From Siphonodentalium dalli (Eukaryota; Mollusca; Scaphopoda; Gadilida; Siphonodentaliidae): a stretch of DNA of 64,000 bases. Within the stretch, counting starts at the first letter, position 1. Every line of letters begins with the position of its first letter. The stretch is from positions 200,252,244 to 200,316,243 of the forward strand of contig CP136061.1 in the NCBI GenBank assembly GCA_032622095.1, given 5' to 3'. Below the pieces are notes generated by a model. It searched no databases. It had not been told where the DNA came from and saw only the letters and a program-made list of their open reading frames with translations. Positions 46,234 through 58,330 of the stretch are shown here, piece after piece. The translations under genes and the position numbers were made by a program.

Positions 46234-47099
46234 ATCGCCAGATAATCCACAAAGTAAACAAGAGAACTGCCCTCCTCCACGAGGAATCTGACTATGATAG
46301 CATTGGAATCCAATTACTCCTATACGATGTAGTAATAATCTTCAATGGAATTACTTTCTCCTGGCGATCGGTGAATGTTCTGGGATATAATTGGTTTGTG
46401 AATGGCAGGTGTTTTGGATGCTTGTTCCATAATTATATTACCCTGGTATATATTCAGAGTGAATCTAGTTTTGTTTTATCTTTGGGCACACGCATTTATT
46501 ATATCACTATGTGTTGAGCTGTATTGGCATGGGCAATGTAATTATCAACGAAATGGCACACCTTTAGATTCAGGGATGGGGTAACCGTATTCTGTATTTG
46601 TATTGTATCTTTAATGATTACAAATTGTGAAGTATTTATATTGTATTTGTAATCAAATACTTTGAATATCGGAGAGTATTTTCAATAACTTTTTGATTAC
46701 TTCTTATCAAAATATTCTAGATCATTTTTGGTATACAGTTGAGATAAAATATTTCTTACGATAGCATCTATTTGAATGGGGCCAATGGATAACAATTTAT
46801 ATAGGTTACATTGCTGATGTCAGTGTCATCAAAGAACACATTCACAAATTGTTCCCTCAATGATATATTTTTAGAAGTTTTTATCTGAAGTTAACATATT
46901 AATGAGCAACCACAAATTATATAACAACAATAGTTACTGTAATATTGTATCTTGAAAACATCATAATTGTTTCAGTCCAGAATACCTGTTATCCCAATAA
47001 TTGAGTATGGTATATCACAATAGTGTACATATGTGGATTGGCCTAACTCAGATGCCAATTATTCACTGGAATCAGCTTGTCCGTCCGTATCTAATATAT
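46234..47099. other. Upstream flank of the P-loop exon
   Basis: Expected to hold the 5' UTR and promoter of the minus-strand GTPase. No TATA box, CpG cluster or initiator could be singled out. The plus-strand open frame here (46206-46517) is antisense to the exon and its leader and not supported. Confidence 0.35.
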
Positions 47100-47561
47100 A
47101 TTTTGGGACTTCTGTCTGTTTGTCTGTTTGTCTGTCTGTTAAAGAAAGGCCGGGAAAACTGCCGGACGGACTTACCGGGGAGTGTTTTGGACGGGTCAAA
47201 TCGTAACCCCGACCTGACCTTGACCTTCAAAATGGTCAATGCAAGGTCAAATCGGGTAAAACGGACGGATTTCGACGAAATTTGATACCTAGGATACTTT
47301 TGTCCGGGGAGTGTTTTGGACGGGTCAAATCGTGACCCCGACTGACATTGACCTTCAAAATGGTCAATTCAAGGTCAAATCGGGTAAAACGGACGGATTT
47401 CGATACCTAGGGGAACTCTTGTCCGGGGAGTGTTTTGGACTGGTCATATCGTGACTACGACCTGGCCTTAACCTTCAAAATGGTCAATTCATGGTCAGAT
47501 CGCGCCTTTTGACGGAAAGCAGAAGGGAGACAGCCCGGACGAAGTCGGGCCCACCAGCTAG
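47100..47561 (+). mobile_element. Helitron-like non-autonomous element 1
   Basis: It starts TCTAATATATATTTTGGGAC directly after an A and ends ACCAGCTAG directly before a T, matching the A|TC...CTAG|T insertion rule of Helitrons. A GC-rich hairpin (GCCCGGAC...GTCGGGC, 47533-47550) sits just before the CTAG terminus, as in Helitron 3' ends. A TCTGTCTG microsatellite follows the 5' end. The interior has three copies of a 'GACCTTCAAAATGGTCAATT' / 'GTCCGGGGAGTGTTTTGGAC' unit. No RepHel frame. Confidence 0.75.
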
Positions 47562-47587
47562 TATGTATGTATATATATATATATATA

Positions 47588-48149
47588 CTAGAAGGTGACC
47601 CGACTTCGTCCGGGCTTTGCCCTTGAATTGTCCATTTTGAAGATCAAGGTCAAGTGGGGTCACGATTTGACCAGTCCAAAAACACTGCCCGGACAAAAGT
47701 ACCCGACAAACGTGCCCGTCGAAATCCATCCGGTTTTACCAGATTTGACCTTGAATTGATCATTTTGAAGGTCAAGGTCTGGTCGGGGTCACGAATGGAC
47801 CCGTCCAAAACAATCAGTGGACAAAATTTGACCTTGAAGTTACCCGATTTCAAGGTCAAGGTCACGTCGCACGGGCAAATGAATATGCTTATGAGACTCG
47901 CCATAAGCAAGTACCCCACATACCAAGTTTCATCGATATCCCGTGATATTCGGGCGTTTGACCTTGAAATTACCCGATTTGAAGGTCAAGGTGACGTCGC
48001 ACGGACAAATTAATATGCCTATGTTCGTCCCCGGCCGAAAATACCCCCACATACCAAGTTTCATCGAAATCGGGTGGGCCGTTTTCGAGTTCATCGCGAA
48101 CACACAGGCAGACAAACACACAGACAGATCTTCCAAAATATATAATAGA
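47588..48149 (-). mobile_element. Helitron-like non-autonomous element 2
   Basis: Opposite orientation to element 1. Read on the minus strand it starts TCTATTATATATTTTGGAAG, contains TGTCTG/TGTGTT repeats and 'CGATTTCGATGAAACTTGGT', and ends with the CCCGGACGAAGTCGGG hairpin and CACCTTCTAG. Its TC start follows the CTAG end of element 3 with no spacer. Confidence 0.75.
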
Positions 48150-48916
48150 CTAGAAGGTGACCCGACTTCGTCCGGGGTTTGACCTTGAATTGTCTATTTT
48201 GAAGGCCAAGGTCAAGTGGGGTCACGATTTGACCCGTCCAAAACACTGCCCGAACAAAATTACCCGACAAAAGTACCCGTCGAAATCCATCCGGTTTTAC
48301 CCGATTTGACCGTTTAACCCGATTTGATTTACACTCAAGTATATACACGCGCCTCATATACACACGCTCATTAATTATCAAGTTTCAACGTAAAGATAAA
48401 TTACCATCGGTGCCCGAGATATCGCCAAGACGTCTAAAACGGTCAAATGCATCGGCCGGTTAAGCGTTAACGTGATCTAACGTTAGGAACTCTAACGACG
48501 TCATAGAAGTTACGCATTGTTTTTATCATGATGGAAGATAGTACCACTTCTTCTTGATAATTGAGGCAGATAACTAAAACGGATACATACGCATTATATA
48601 TCGTTGGAAAGAGGAAACACGAAAGATTCTCACAGTGTCATTATAATGACTGGCATTTTATTATTCGCGCTGTTTCGAATCGATTTGTAACCACCGAACT
48701 CAAATGAAAGTCCCGTAACACAGCGTAAAAACAGATTTGACCGCGGCACGTGAAAAGTTGACCTCGGATCTGAAAATTGATAGGCCCATGCCACCCCCCG
48801 GCCGAAAATACCCACACATACCAAGTTTCATCGAAATCGGCTCGGTCGTTTTCGAGTCCATCGCGATCACACAGACAGACACACACACAAACAGATCTTC
48901 CAAAATATATAATAGA
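48150..48916 (-). mobile_element. Helitron-like non-autonomous element 3
   Basis: Same termini as element 2 (TCTATTATATATTTTGGAAG ... CCTTCTAG with hairpin). It carries a ~480-bp internal block, with TCTTGGCGATATCTCGGGCA and GGTGGTTACAAATCGATTCG among its landmarks, shared almost unchanged with elements 4 and 5, which implies recent common origin. Confidence 0.75.
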
Positions 48917-48928
48917 TATATATATATA

Positions 48929-49836
48929 CTAGAAGGTGACCCGACTTCGTCCGGGCTTTGACTTTGAATTGTCTATTTTGAAGGCCAAGGTCAAGAGGGG
49001 TCACGATTTGACCCGTCCAAAACACTGCCCGAACAAAAGTACCCGACAAAAGTACCCGTCGAAATCCATCCGGTTTTACCCGATTTGACCTTGAATTGAC
49101 CATTTTGAAGGTCAAGTTCAGGTGGGGTCAAACACCAACACCCCAAAAATGGTGGAAATCGGCCCAGCGGATACCGGGAAATCGGCCCAGCGGATACCGA
49201 GATACCCTATGCATCAAATTTCGTCCGTAAAAATCCGCCAGTTTAACCCGATTTGATTTCCACTGAAGTATATAAACGCGCCTCATATACACACGCTCAT
49301 TAATTATCAAGTTTCAACGTAAAGATAAATCACCATCGGTGCCCGAGATATCGCCAAGACGTCTGAAACAGTCAAATGCATCGGCCTGTTAAGAGTTAAC
49401 GTGATCTAACTTTATGACCTCTAACGACGTCATAGAAGTTACGCATTGTTTTTACCCTGATAGAAGATCGTACCACTTCTTCTTAATAATTGAGGCAGAT
49501 AACTAAAACGGATACATACATATTATATATCGTTGGAAAGAGGAAACACGAAAGATTCTCATAGTGTCATTATTATGACTGGTATGTTATTATTCGCGCT
49601 GTTTCGAATCGATTTGTAAGTACCGAACTCAAATGAAAGTCCCGTAACACAGCGTAAAAACAGATTTGACCTCGGCACGTGAAAAGTTGACCTCGGATCT
49701 GAAAATCAATAGGCCTGTGTTCGTCCCCGGCCGAAAATACACCCACATACCAAGTTTCATCGAAATCGGCTGGGCCATTTTCGAGTCCATCGATTACTGA
49801 CAGACAGACACACACACACACACAGATCTTCCAAAA

Positions 49837-49846
<10 letters not shown>
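48929..49846 (-). mobile_element. Helitron-like non-autonomous element 4
   Basis: Has the CTAG end with hairpin at 48929 and the ~480-bp internal block. Its TC terminus is not intact because the end merges into a ~60-bp (TA)n run (about 49846-49905). It carries an extra 'CCCCAAAAATGGTGGAAATC' segment shared with element 5. Confidence 0.7.
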
Positions 49847-49906
<60 letters not shown>

Positions 49907-49907
<1 letters not shown>

Positions 49908-50725
49908 TAGAAGGTGACCCGACTTCGTCCGGCTTTGACCTTGAATTGACGATTTTGAAGGTCAAGGTCAGGTGGGGTCAAACACCAACACCCCAAAAAT
50001 GGTGGAAATCGGCCCAACGGATACCGGAAAATCGGCCCAGCGGATACCGAGATACCCTATGCATCAAATTTCGTCCGTAAAAATCCGCCAGTTTAACCCG
50101 ATTTGATTTCCACTCAAGTATATAAACGCGCCTCATATACACACGCTCATTAATTACAAGTTTCAACGTAAAGATAAATTACCATCGGTGCCCGAGATAT
50201 CGCCAAGACGTCTGAAACAGTCAAATGCATCGGCCGGTTAAGCGTTAACGTGATCTAACGTTATGACCTCTAACGACGTCATAGAAGTTACGCATTGTTT
50301 TTATCCTGATGGAAGATAGTACCACTTCTTCTTGATAATTGAGGCAGATAACTAAAACGGATACATACGCATTATATATCGTTGGAAAGAGGAAACACGA
50401 AAGATTCTCACAGTGTCATAATTATGACTGGCATTTTATTATTCGCGCTGTTTCGAATCGATTTGTAAGCACCGAACTCAAATGAAAGTCCCGTAACACA
50501 GCGTAAAAAACAGATTTGACCTCGGCACGTGAAAAGGTGACCTCGGATCTGAAAATCAATAGGCCCATGTTCGTTCCCGGGTCGAATTACGTGTCCGTAC
50601 CAAGTTTGGTCGAAATCGGTCCAGCCATGTTCGAGTCCATCGCGAACACACACACACACACACCCACACACACCCACACACACACACACAAACAAACGCA
50701 CAGATCTTCCAAAATATATAATAGA
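49907..50725 (-). mobile_element. Helitron-like non-autonomous element 5
   Basis: The CTAG end is at 49907-49910 and the TC end at 50725. It has the same internal block as elements 3 and 4, with an expanded (AC)n run at 50647-50700. TA-rich target sequence flanks both sides. Confidence 0.75.
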
Positions 50726-50733
50726 TATATATA

Positions 50734-51390
50734 CTAGCTGGTCGGCCCGACTTCGTCCGGGCTATTCGTCCGGGCTATTTAGGGAGTTCTTTGCCAGAAA
50801 CATGACTATATGAGCGTATATTAGCAAGGAAACGGTCGCATGCGAAATTGGACCCGATTTGACATTGAATTGACCATTTTGAAGGTCAAGGTCAGGTCGG
50901 GATCACGATTTGACCCGCCCAAAACACTCCCCAGACAAAAGTAACCATAGGTATCAAATTTTGTCTAAATCCGCCAGTTTTACCCGATTTGACCTTGAAT
51001 TGATCATTTTGAAGGTCAAGGACAGGTTTGAGTCATGACTTGACCCGTCCAAAACACTCCCCGGACAAAAGTAACCCTAGGTATCAAATTGAGTTGAAAT
51101 CCGTCCGGTTTTACCCGATTTGACCTTGAATTGATCATTTTGAAGGCCAAGGTCAGGTCGGGGTCACGAATTGACCCGCCCAACACACTCCCCGGACAAA
51201 AGTACACCTAGGTATCAAATTGAGTTGAAATCCGTCCGGCAGTTTTTCCGGCCATAGCTAACAGACAGACAGACATACAGAAGTCCCATGGGATTTTACC
51301 CTTATAGATAGGAAGTTTGGGCTCAATCGGTCCGGCAGTTTTCCCGGCAATAGCTAACAGACAGACAGAAGTCCCAAAATATATATTAGA
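50734..51390 (-). mobile_element. Helitron-like non-autonomous element 6
   Basis: Belongs to the same subtype as element 1 but lies in inverted orientation. Its CTAGCTGG end is at 50734 and its TC terminus (complement of ATATATTAGA) at 51390. The internal unit 'GACCTTGAATTGATCATTTT' / 'AAACACTCCCCGGACAAAAG' is repeated three times, and ACAGACAGACAG stretches lie near the end. Elements 1 and 6 thus form the outer inverted pair of the cluster. Confidence 0.75.
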
Positions 51391-52204
51391 TATATAATGA
51401 CGTATCTCCGTCAGATGCAACATTGTCCGAGCTGGTATTCATACATTGTTTTTGGGTAAAACATTGTAACCTTTTAGCGACCATAACGGTCGTTAAGGCA
51501 ATGTCGTTCTTGATAAAAACTACCCGAGGACACCAGAATATAAATGACTGGTCTGTAAATTTAACCAAGCGAAGTACGGTGTTCCTGGAAATGTCTAATT
51601 TACTTGTTTGCTTGATTACAATTCAGCTTGAGAAGAAGACATTACCTACCTTTGTTTCAAATAACTGCGCTTGGGACGTTGCGGTGCCAAACTAACCAGG
51701 AACAAATTGTTCGAGAAACTCACATCATTACGGGTAGCATCTGATAAGAGTGCATATATTTACCACAATGTGGACCTGTGCACCCGTGATTATGAAATTG
51801 TTCGAATGTGTTTTACTTGGAAGTGTCCTATTTTTCGACTTGGCTTATTTTAATAGACCTATCTACCCTTTTTAACTTCGAAATTTATTGTGACATATAT
51901 TGGTTTGTACAAGATTTCATTCGTCCCGTTATTAGGTTAACTGTTGCGTATCTTTAACATATATTTAACTTCATAAGAACTCGTGCATCTGAAATTGCGA
52001 GGTTAGCTGGAATAATATGAAGAGAAGGGTTAATAACTTTTTTTCGAATACACATTGGTTATTAATGCTATCCTTGATATATCCCATTTGCGCCGCGGGG
52101 TATCATTGGTCCCACTGGGACACCCCCACCTCTAGTTTCCATCCGTATTGACCAAGCCCGGCATTTTTCTGACGGCAAATTATTTACTAATGATACAATC
52201 AGAC
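51391..52204. other. No supported feature
   Basis: Two short plus-strand frames (51423-51695 and 51671-51853) are open but unrecognised, and no splice-bounded exon stands out. Confidence 0.4.
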
Positions 52205-52470
52205 TTAACCCTTTCATGACGGGAGAGCTGCGCTGATGCAGCATTAAAGGCCACGTGGTGCCAGTGCGTTCTCTAAACATGCGACTCGCCCATATATATA
52301 TATAGGGCGCCTCGCATATGTAAGAGAATGTACTGGCTTACAAGATCAGGGTAAATATTGTTAGGCCAATGCATTCTCTTATATTAGTGAGGCGCCCTCG
52401 GCATATAAAAGAATACTTTGGCACAGGGTTTTCGCAAAAATTGAGGAAGCTCCAGTCATCAATGGGTTAA
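52205..52470. mobile_element. TTAA-flanked MITE with CCC termini (piggyBac-like)
   Basis: The left end is TTAACCCTTTCATGACGGGA and the right end is the complement of TTAACCCATTGATGACTGGA, which is 17 of 20 identical. TTAA target duplications and ends starting CCC are the hallmark of piggyBac elements. The interior is a large imperfect palindrome (GGCGCCTCGCATATGTAAGA against TCTTATATTAGTGAGGCGCC). At 266 bp it is non-autonomous. A decayed relative lies at 44360-44552. Confidence 0.85.
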
Positions 52471-54317
52471 AACTCACTTCCGCATAGTTTTGAAGAAATG
52501 ACTTCTCTGACCTACATATACCGACCAGCATGCAGTCGAAAGGTCGTCCCACATTTCAGCCCAAAAAAAATTACCAAAAAGTAGGAAAATGATCGACTTG
52601 TGGTGAGAACAAATTCAACCAAGTCAAAATTGCCAAGTAGCGTCATGACTGGCACGAAATGCCCAACGGTTAAACTTGTAATCAAAGTTGGGGGACACCA
52701 GCCCCCCCCCCCCCCCCCACGCCCCGCTCTTGTTCGAATCGAAAGGAAGCTCAAGTTTAATCCAACTCTCATTTGCCTAGAAACGTTGTCTCATCCATGC
52801 ACCTCTGATTTGCACTAAACAGGAAGATGTTTATAGATGGTCTACCTCTTCTCAGTTAGATTTGTTATGATAGATTCCAGGGTATAAAGCGATATTACAC
52901 TATATTAATATAGATATTAATCGAGGACATAGTCCTGTTCCGAAAACATTCTGTCAATTAATATCAATTTTATTTATAATTTATTATGACATGCGTGAGA
53001 TAGATTTAGGGGCTATTTTTTTTAGAACAGAAATCCGCGCGAAACTGTTCGGAGCGTATCGACAGCGTACCAAGGTAAGAGAGAGAACTCTATCTTGTTA
53101 GCTCAGTCAATGAAAACTGCACATCATGCAGCAAAGAGATTTACCGGGAATTGCGATCGATATAAACCACTTAATTATGCCTTTACATACAAATAATACA
53201 TGTATACCCCATTGTCAGTTTTATATGTACTTTATTCACACAACAGCTATTTATAGGTCTTGTTGTGGCCCGGAAGAGATAGCCCATTTAAGCATTGGCG
53301 ACATCAAACAATCTATAGATTGCCACATGATGCAACAACTGAATCCCAACAAACTACTCCATGTCCACCGTCCTGAACTTCGATAGCCTTGGTGATTTTC
53401 CATTTCCACACAAATGAGGATTGGATCAAAATTGATCAAACTTTAATATTTATAAGTAAAATGTTTACTCTTTATGTCAGAGTATATTTACTGGGTTAAC
53501 ACACATAATTGTTGCGCGTTTGAGTACAGTATCGATTATCGTTGGTTCACATATGATTCACCTTGCGTGAAGGGATTTCTTCCAATCATTTGTTACACAG
53601 TTAAGGCCCTCAGAATGATAGTGCATCATTCTGTAACCCCAATGGATCTCTATCTCAATTATCATATATGGCATGTTTGAATGGTGTTTAGAATGCCCCT
53701 GATGCAACATGAAGTGAACAATGTAACATGTTTTGGTCATTCATTCCTTATATTAGGATATGCTATGGTAATTCGAATATAAAACACATCCATCGCTGTA
53801 TAACTGTATTATTAGATAGGATGTGAATAATAGTTGGTATATTCGTGAAGGGAAACATGTTTTGTCCAGTTATCGTAAACCAGATTGAGACATTTATTTT
53901 CAATTTAGGCCCTCTCAGAAAAGTAATTAACCTCAGCGAAAAGCCACCTTTGTTTGGGATACCGTGTGCGATGCACGTACTTGTTTAAAGCCAGTTGCGA
54001 CACAACAAAATCGTCTGGTTTATAACTGAATCTGTTTGCTCTTATTCGTGATATGGCCTAGCGGGTAAAACGATATTCATAAACCCCATGTTAAAATGAT
54101 CAATGCAATCAGAGTAAACTTAGCCATCAGGTTATAGCGTCACCGTTGCGCTTTATAATGCGACCCGAACTTTTCGGACAACAACACATGTCGACTGTTT
54201 TAGATTTCTGAAATGCAAGGTTGTTTTTACGAATAAAACTTGAATGTGTTGCTTCCGTTTTATGATCAGTTTCTAGTAAAACATTGAGCTTTTCAAACAT
54301 ATTCAAATTGGACAACA
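52471..54317. other. No confident gene
   Basis: A poly-C run at 52701-52718 sits next to CGCCCCGCTC. An 86-codon plus-strand frame (53126-53386, ending near LLHVHRPELR) is open but unrecognised. Nothing else supported. Confidence 0.4.
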
Positions 54318-54761
54318 TTAAAGATACATAATCCGAATTAACGCTCCCAAATTACTATTTCGTTAGCTTCGGAGGTAAACAATATTTGTTTCGAGTCGAG
54401 GAACCCACCCACCAAAGCTCAGGGTAATAAGATATCGGTTTTTGAAATTTGTTATTTCCCGCGAATGCCGCGATATGTAATTTTTGGCGGCCAGGCAAAT
54501 ATTCGTCAATTGCGGATAAGATGGATAACTCTAAAATCAATTGGCTTTGGGTGTTAGATGTTTGACATTCCGACCAAATTTCGTTCAACAAAATGTTGAT
54601 AAATAACATGTTCTTGGGCAATTTTATACTATATAGTTGAGTATGGTCAGCATTATATTTGGGCAATTAATCGATTCTGATAACTGAAGCGGCATTTCAA
54701 ACAATGATGTTGTTGGAATCTGATGATATGGGGACCATCGAATCGGATTGAGTACCTTTAA
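54318..54761. mobile_element. TTAA-flanked MITE (full-length family member)
   Basis: The ends are TTAAAGATACATAATCCGAA and the complement of TTAAAGGTACTCAATCCGAT. Family members are 61818-62283 (reverse orientation, full length), 57989-58330 (right end lost) and 18028-18195 (left part only). Shared landmarks include GGCAATTAATCGATTCTGAT, AACTGAAGCGGCATTT and AAGATGGATAACTCTAAAAT. No transposase. Confidence 0.85.
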
Positions 54762-56746
54762 ATATCAAACTTAGAGCTCAAATAACATACTCGCGTGTGG
54801 TTCATGTGGTTATTGCCAATTTTGATGTCATGTTTGTGATAGAAAAATCCAATATTTCTGGCCATGTCAGTGCTTATAATAGTAACAATTAACCAAGGTG
54901 CATCGTATATATTACTAATGTATTTAAGACAAAATAGATAATTTTGTTATCAACCACAACTTATAAGCGATTGCATGACACGCTGGGCAATATCTACCAT
55001 TTTCGATATTTTTGCGGCCATCTAGAAATATATTTTTTTTGCACAAATTTTGCCTAAACTTTGCCCTGCACGATCTCACACCGTGCAACCACCATATATA
55101 CGTTTTCTGTGCGAGAAAATAATTATATCGGACCCATGAGCCTGTTAACGACAGTTCGTTGAACTTATTATCTGAACATTTCCCACCAATTAGTAGACAT
55201 CCATATGCAATTGTATTTTATTTTCGCCTGTCGGATTTCTGCTTTTTTTATCTGAACATCCCTCCAAATGAATAATAAACTATTCCAATGTATAATTTTA
55301 TGAGCGAATGGGAGAATCCATTTAGTATAGAAAGATTTAATATGATGTTTTGATGGCTATATTTCGACGTTCAAACGATGAAGATTTAATGTTTCAAGTT
55401 GCCCGAAAGTGGTATATAATAAAGATCATTCGCAATTATGAGTTTTGGTGATCGACGTGTTATTTATGTGTGATTTTTTTTGCATTTCGTGATGTCTGTG
55501 TGATACGAATGATGGCGATTGAAAGTATTTATCATTTTCTTCTGCATGCAGACTGATCGGACCATGGATTCTTAATAATTAAATGAAATGCAAATGCTCT
55601 TGATTTGTGAATCGTTTCCAATACCACTTGTTAATTGCACGTCACAGCGTTGTTTTACTGTCAGTATATATATATATGCTTTATTTTTCTCTTATCAAAC
55701 GTTACATGGCATTAAGCATAGATAGATGTGTGTATATACACAATATATGTACAATATCATAGATGTAGCATATGGACATATATACATTCTGACTCATCTG
55801 AAGTTGTGTTGTAGTTGACTCATATATATGGAAGTCATGAATAATTCAAAAGCTCCATATATGGAAATGCTACTCCAATACTTTGACATGTAGCACTGAA
55901 ACCACGGTACCGGTACTGGATGAATCTATGAAACCACGGAACTGGACATGGTGGATCCAAACTGACCGCGAGTTAGTGATATGGCATATTTCCTAAAGGA
56001 CTTTCTGTCAAATAATTTGGCGAAGTAAACATAATAATCATTTATGTACGTATTGCTACAGTGATGTTATCCAAGCTTAATATTCATGTTCGCAGTCCCG
56101 CTGTCATTTATTGTCTTTTAATATGCACTACTTGTTTGTTATAAACTGAAATTATGTCGGTCTTTTTTGTATGTTTGCATGAGTCACCACAAAGTCGAAA
56201 ATGGGATAACCGGATCGGTCACAAACTACGCCTACATGTAGGTTGTTGCGATAAGCCGCATAAATACCAAGTATTATATGCGCAATACAGACTAGAAATG
56301 TATATCCACCCATAGCTACCAACAGACTGTGTTACACCAAATACTCGTCAATTCACAAGTTGGGCTATATATAAATTACAAGAAAACCATAGTCAGAAAT
56401 GATAACGCGCTCAAGATAATATATTATATACCCATGATTGTAATTATAGAATCTTTTTCATTTCTGTTATTTGTATTGGCATAGCTTATCACAAATCAAA
56501 AATCAACATTATTGACATAATGGAAACGCCAATAAACGAAATTGAAATTGTCAACTACACCTTTTACTGGGCTCGGCCTCGGGTCGCACTATAGCTCGAC
56601 CTCGGGGTCGCACTACAACTTTTAATGTGTCCCAATAATTAACATTATATAAATAGAACCCCCAGCGCTATGGCAGCGCCCAGGCGAAAAAAGAATTTGT
56701 ACATTAGTATACACGCGACGCGCGTAATAAGCTTATAACTCAGACT
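54762..56746. other. No supported gene
   Basis: AT-rich sequence. A short tandem duplication, GCTCG.CCTCGGGGTCGCACTA, lies at 56572-56623. GCAGCGCCCAGGCGAAAA at about 56678 resembles the 3' UTR of the 13.5-kb LINE and may be a truncated LINE tail. Confidence 0.4.
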
Positions 56747-57804
56747 CAGGGTGCATTTACACTGATATAGAACTGTATACAGATCTGTATGAAGTCACGT
56801 GTCGCGCATTACTGTGATCACAATATGATTACTAATAGTGAACGCGCGCTGATCAGTACTCTGGTAATTGACAATTCACTACGAGTCGTGTCAATTTAGG
56901 CCAGAAATAAAAATGGATCAACTATCAGCAGACAACCGCGATTTGGTATGTGCCGCATGTATTTAAAGTGTATCCTTATACCACTTGATAATGGTTCGAA
57001 GAAAGAATGAAAATCGCATAGGAATACACAACAAACAACCGTGTGCACAAATAGACAGGCTAGAGAGCACCCATATAGCTTTAGATGGCGATTCGACCAA
57101 TATTTAGGATTTCAGGTGATCATCTATATATCTATAGGTCTCCTGTTTGACACCATCTGGGCGGTGGCCATTTTGGATCTGTATGGAATGGGTATCCACC
57201 CTACAACACCCTTTATTTGACCAAATGTAGTAAAAATTCCAACTGATGACAATTCCAATGGCAATGTTGACCAAATGTAGGACAATATTTTTTTCTTAAA
57301 TTAACTAGCAGTTTTTGACTGGTCACGGGGAGGGACCAGGACACAATCTTTCCAAGTGTTGGAAATTTCCAACCTGACACCCGCCTCGATAAGGTTGGAA
57401 AACTTCCAGCTGATGGCCATTCCAGCCAAAAAATTTATAAAAATAGGAAATTATGTAAATATTGGTCCGAAAACAATACCCCCCTAATATAATGTTTGAA
57501 AATCAAACTACAAGATCATTTTCAACCTATTGTTGGTTTGAAAATTACAACTAATGTTGTGTCAGGTATGAAATTTCCAACTGTTGAAATTTGTTACCAA
57601 AGTTGCCACGTCCCTGTCCGTGTTCAATATTCGAAATACACGGGTTGAAATGACCACGAACGCTAAAAACACATTCGCCAAGCCCGAGTAACAATTAATC
57701 AAGACATATTTGCCTGTCACAATACTTCGGCGTTGACCGTGACGTATAGCGCACACGATCTGTGTACAGTTCTATAGCAATGTAAATGCACCCTCAGACT
57801 GGTC
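56747..57804. mobile_element. 1.06-kb TIR element (hAT-like ends)
   Basis: TIRs of about 45 bp: AGGGTGCATTTACACTGATA then AGAACTGTATACAGATC at the left, complemented at the right (57758-57804). The hexamer CAGACT lies immediately outside both ends (allowing one base offset), a plausible target duplication. The interior contains the 'TTCCAACTG' dispersed repeat (57225-57600), an apparent nested insertion, and a short start-like segment, MDQLSADNRDL followed by GTATGT at about 56912-56950. No transposase domain is visible. Confidence 0.6.
57225..57600. repeat. Dispersed repeat matching 1295-1470
   Basis: Shares CCAACTGATGACA, TTCCAATG.CAATGTTGACC, TTAACTAGCAGTTTTTGACT and GGGAGGGACCAGGACACAA with 1295-1470 in the same orientation, with only scattered differences over about 150 bp. 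Confidence 0.8.
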
Positions 57805-57988
57805 TATTTTCGTTTGTAAGATTTAGCACTACAACAACTATAAACATTCGTCAGAATGTATATAATGAGTACAGTCAATATAATACAATTACAATATAAG
57901 TGAAAATCAGGTTCAGGATCTACCCAGATATGCACAATAATTTGAATATAACCATTAGCCAGAGAAAGTGTATGAACACATAAAAGAT

Positions 57989-58330
57989 GGATAATCAGAT
58001 TAAGCGCCTCTCAATTACTATTTATTTGGAGTCGGGGGTAAAAAACATCTGTTATTAGTTATTAGATATCGATTTTTGAAATCTATTATTTTTCACCATC
58101 GATACTTATTAGAGGCCCAGTAAAAAGTCGACGAGCCAACGTCTCGGACCAAATTGCAGACGAAGATGGATAACTATAAAATCAAGAGGCCTTGTGTTGA
58201 TAATAAGGCCAAATTTCGTCAAACAACATGTTGATAAATAACACGTTTCGGGCAATTGTATTCTATATTTGACAGTGTTAGCATTGGTTTAGGCAATTAA
58301 TCGATTCTGATAACTGAAGCGGCATTTGAT
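57989..58330. mobile_element. TTAA-MITE family member, right-truncated
   Basis: Matches 54318-54761 from TTACTATTT through AAGATGGATAACTATAAAAT to TTAATCGATTCTGATAACTG and GAAGCGGCATTTGATGC, where similarity stops. Confidence 0.75.

Noticed and set aside
46206-46517. 103-codon plus-strand frame
   Set aside because: Antisense to the P-loop exon and its leader; openness is explained by the opposite coding strand and chance.
47654-50737. Many overlapping frames with phrases like YPHIPSFIEIG and PDGFRR
   Set aside because: They are translations of the repeated Helitron-like elements on both strands; no RepHel or other domain.
54355-54666. 103-codon minus-strand frame
   Set aside because: Contained in a TTAA-flanked MITE that is repeated in three other places.
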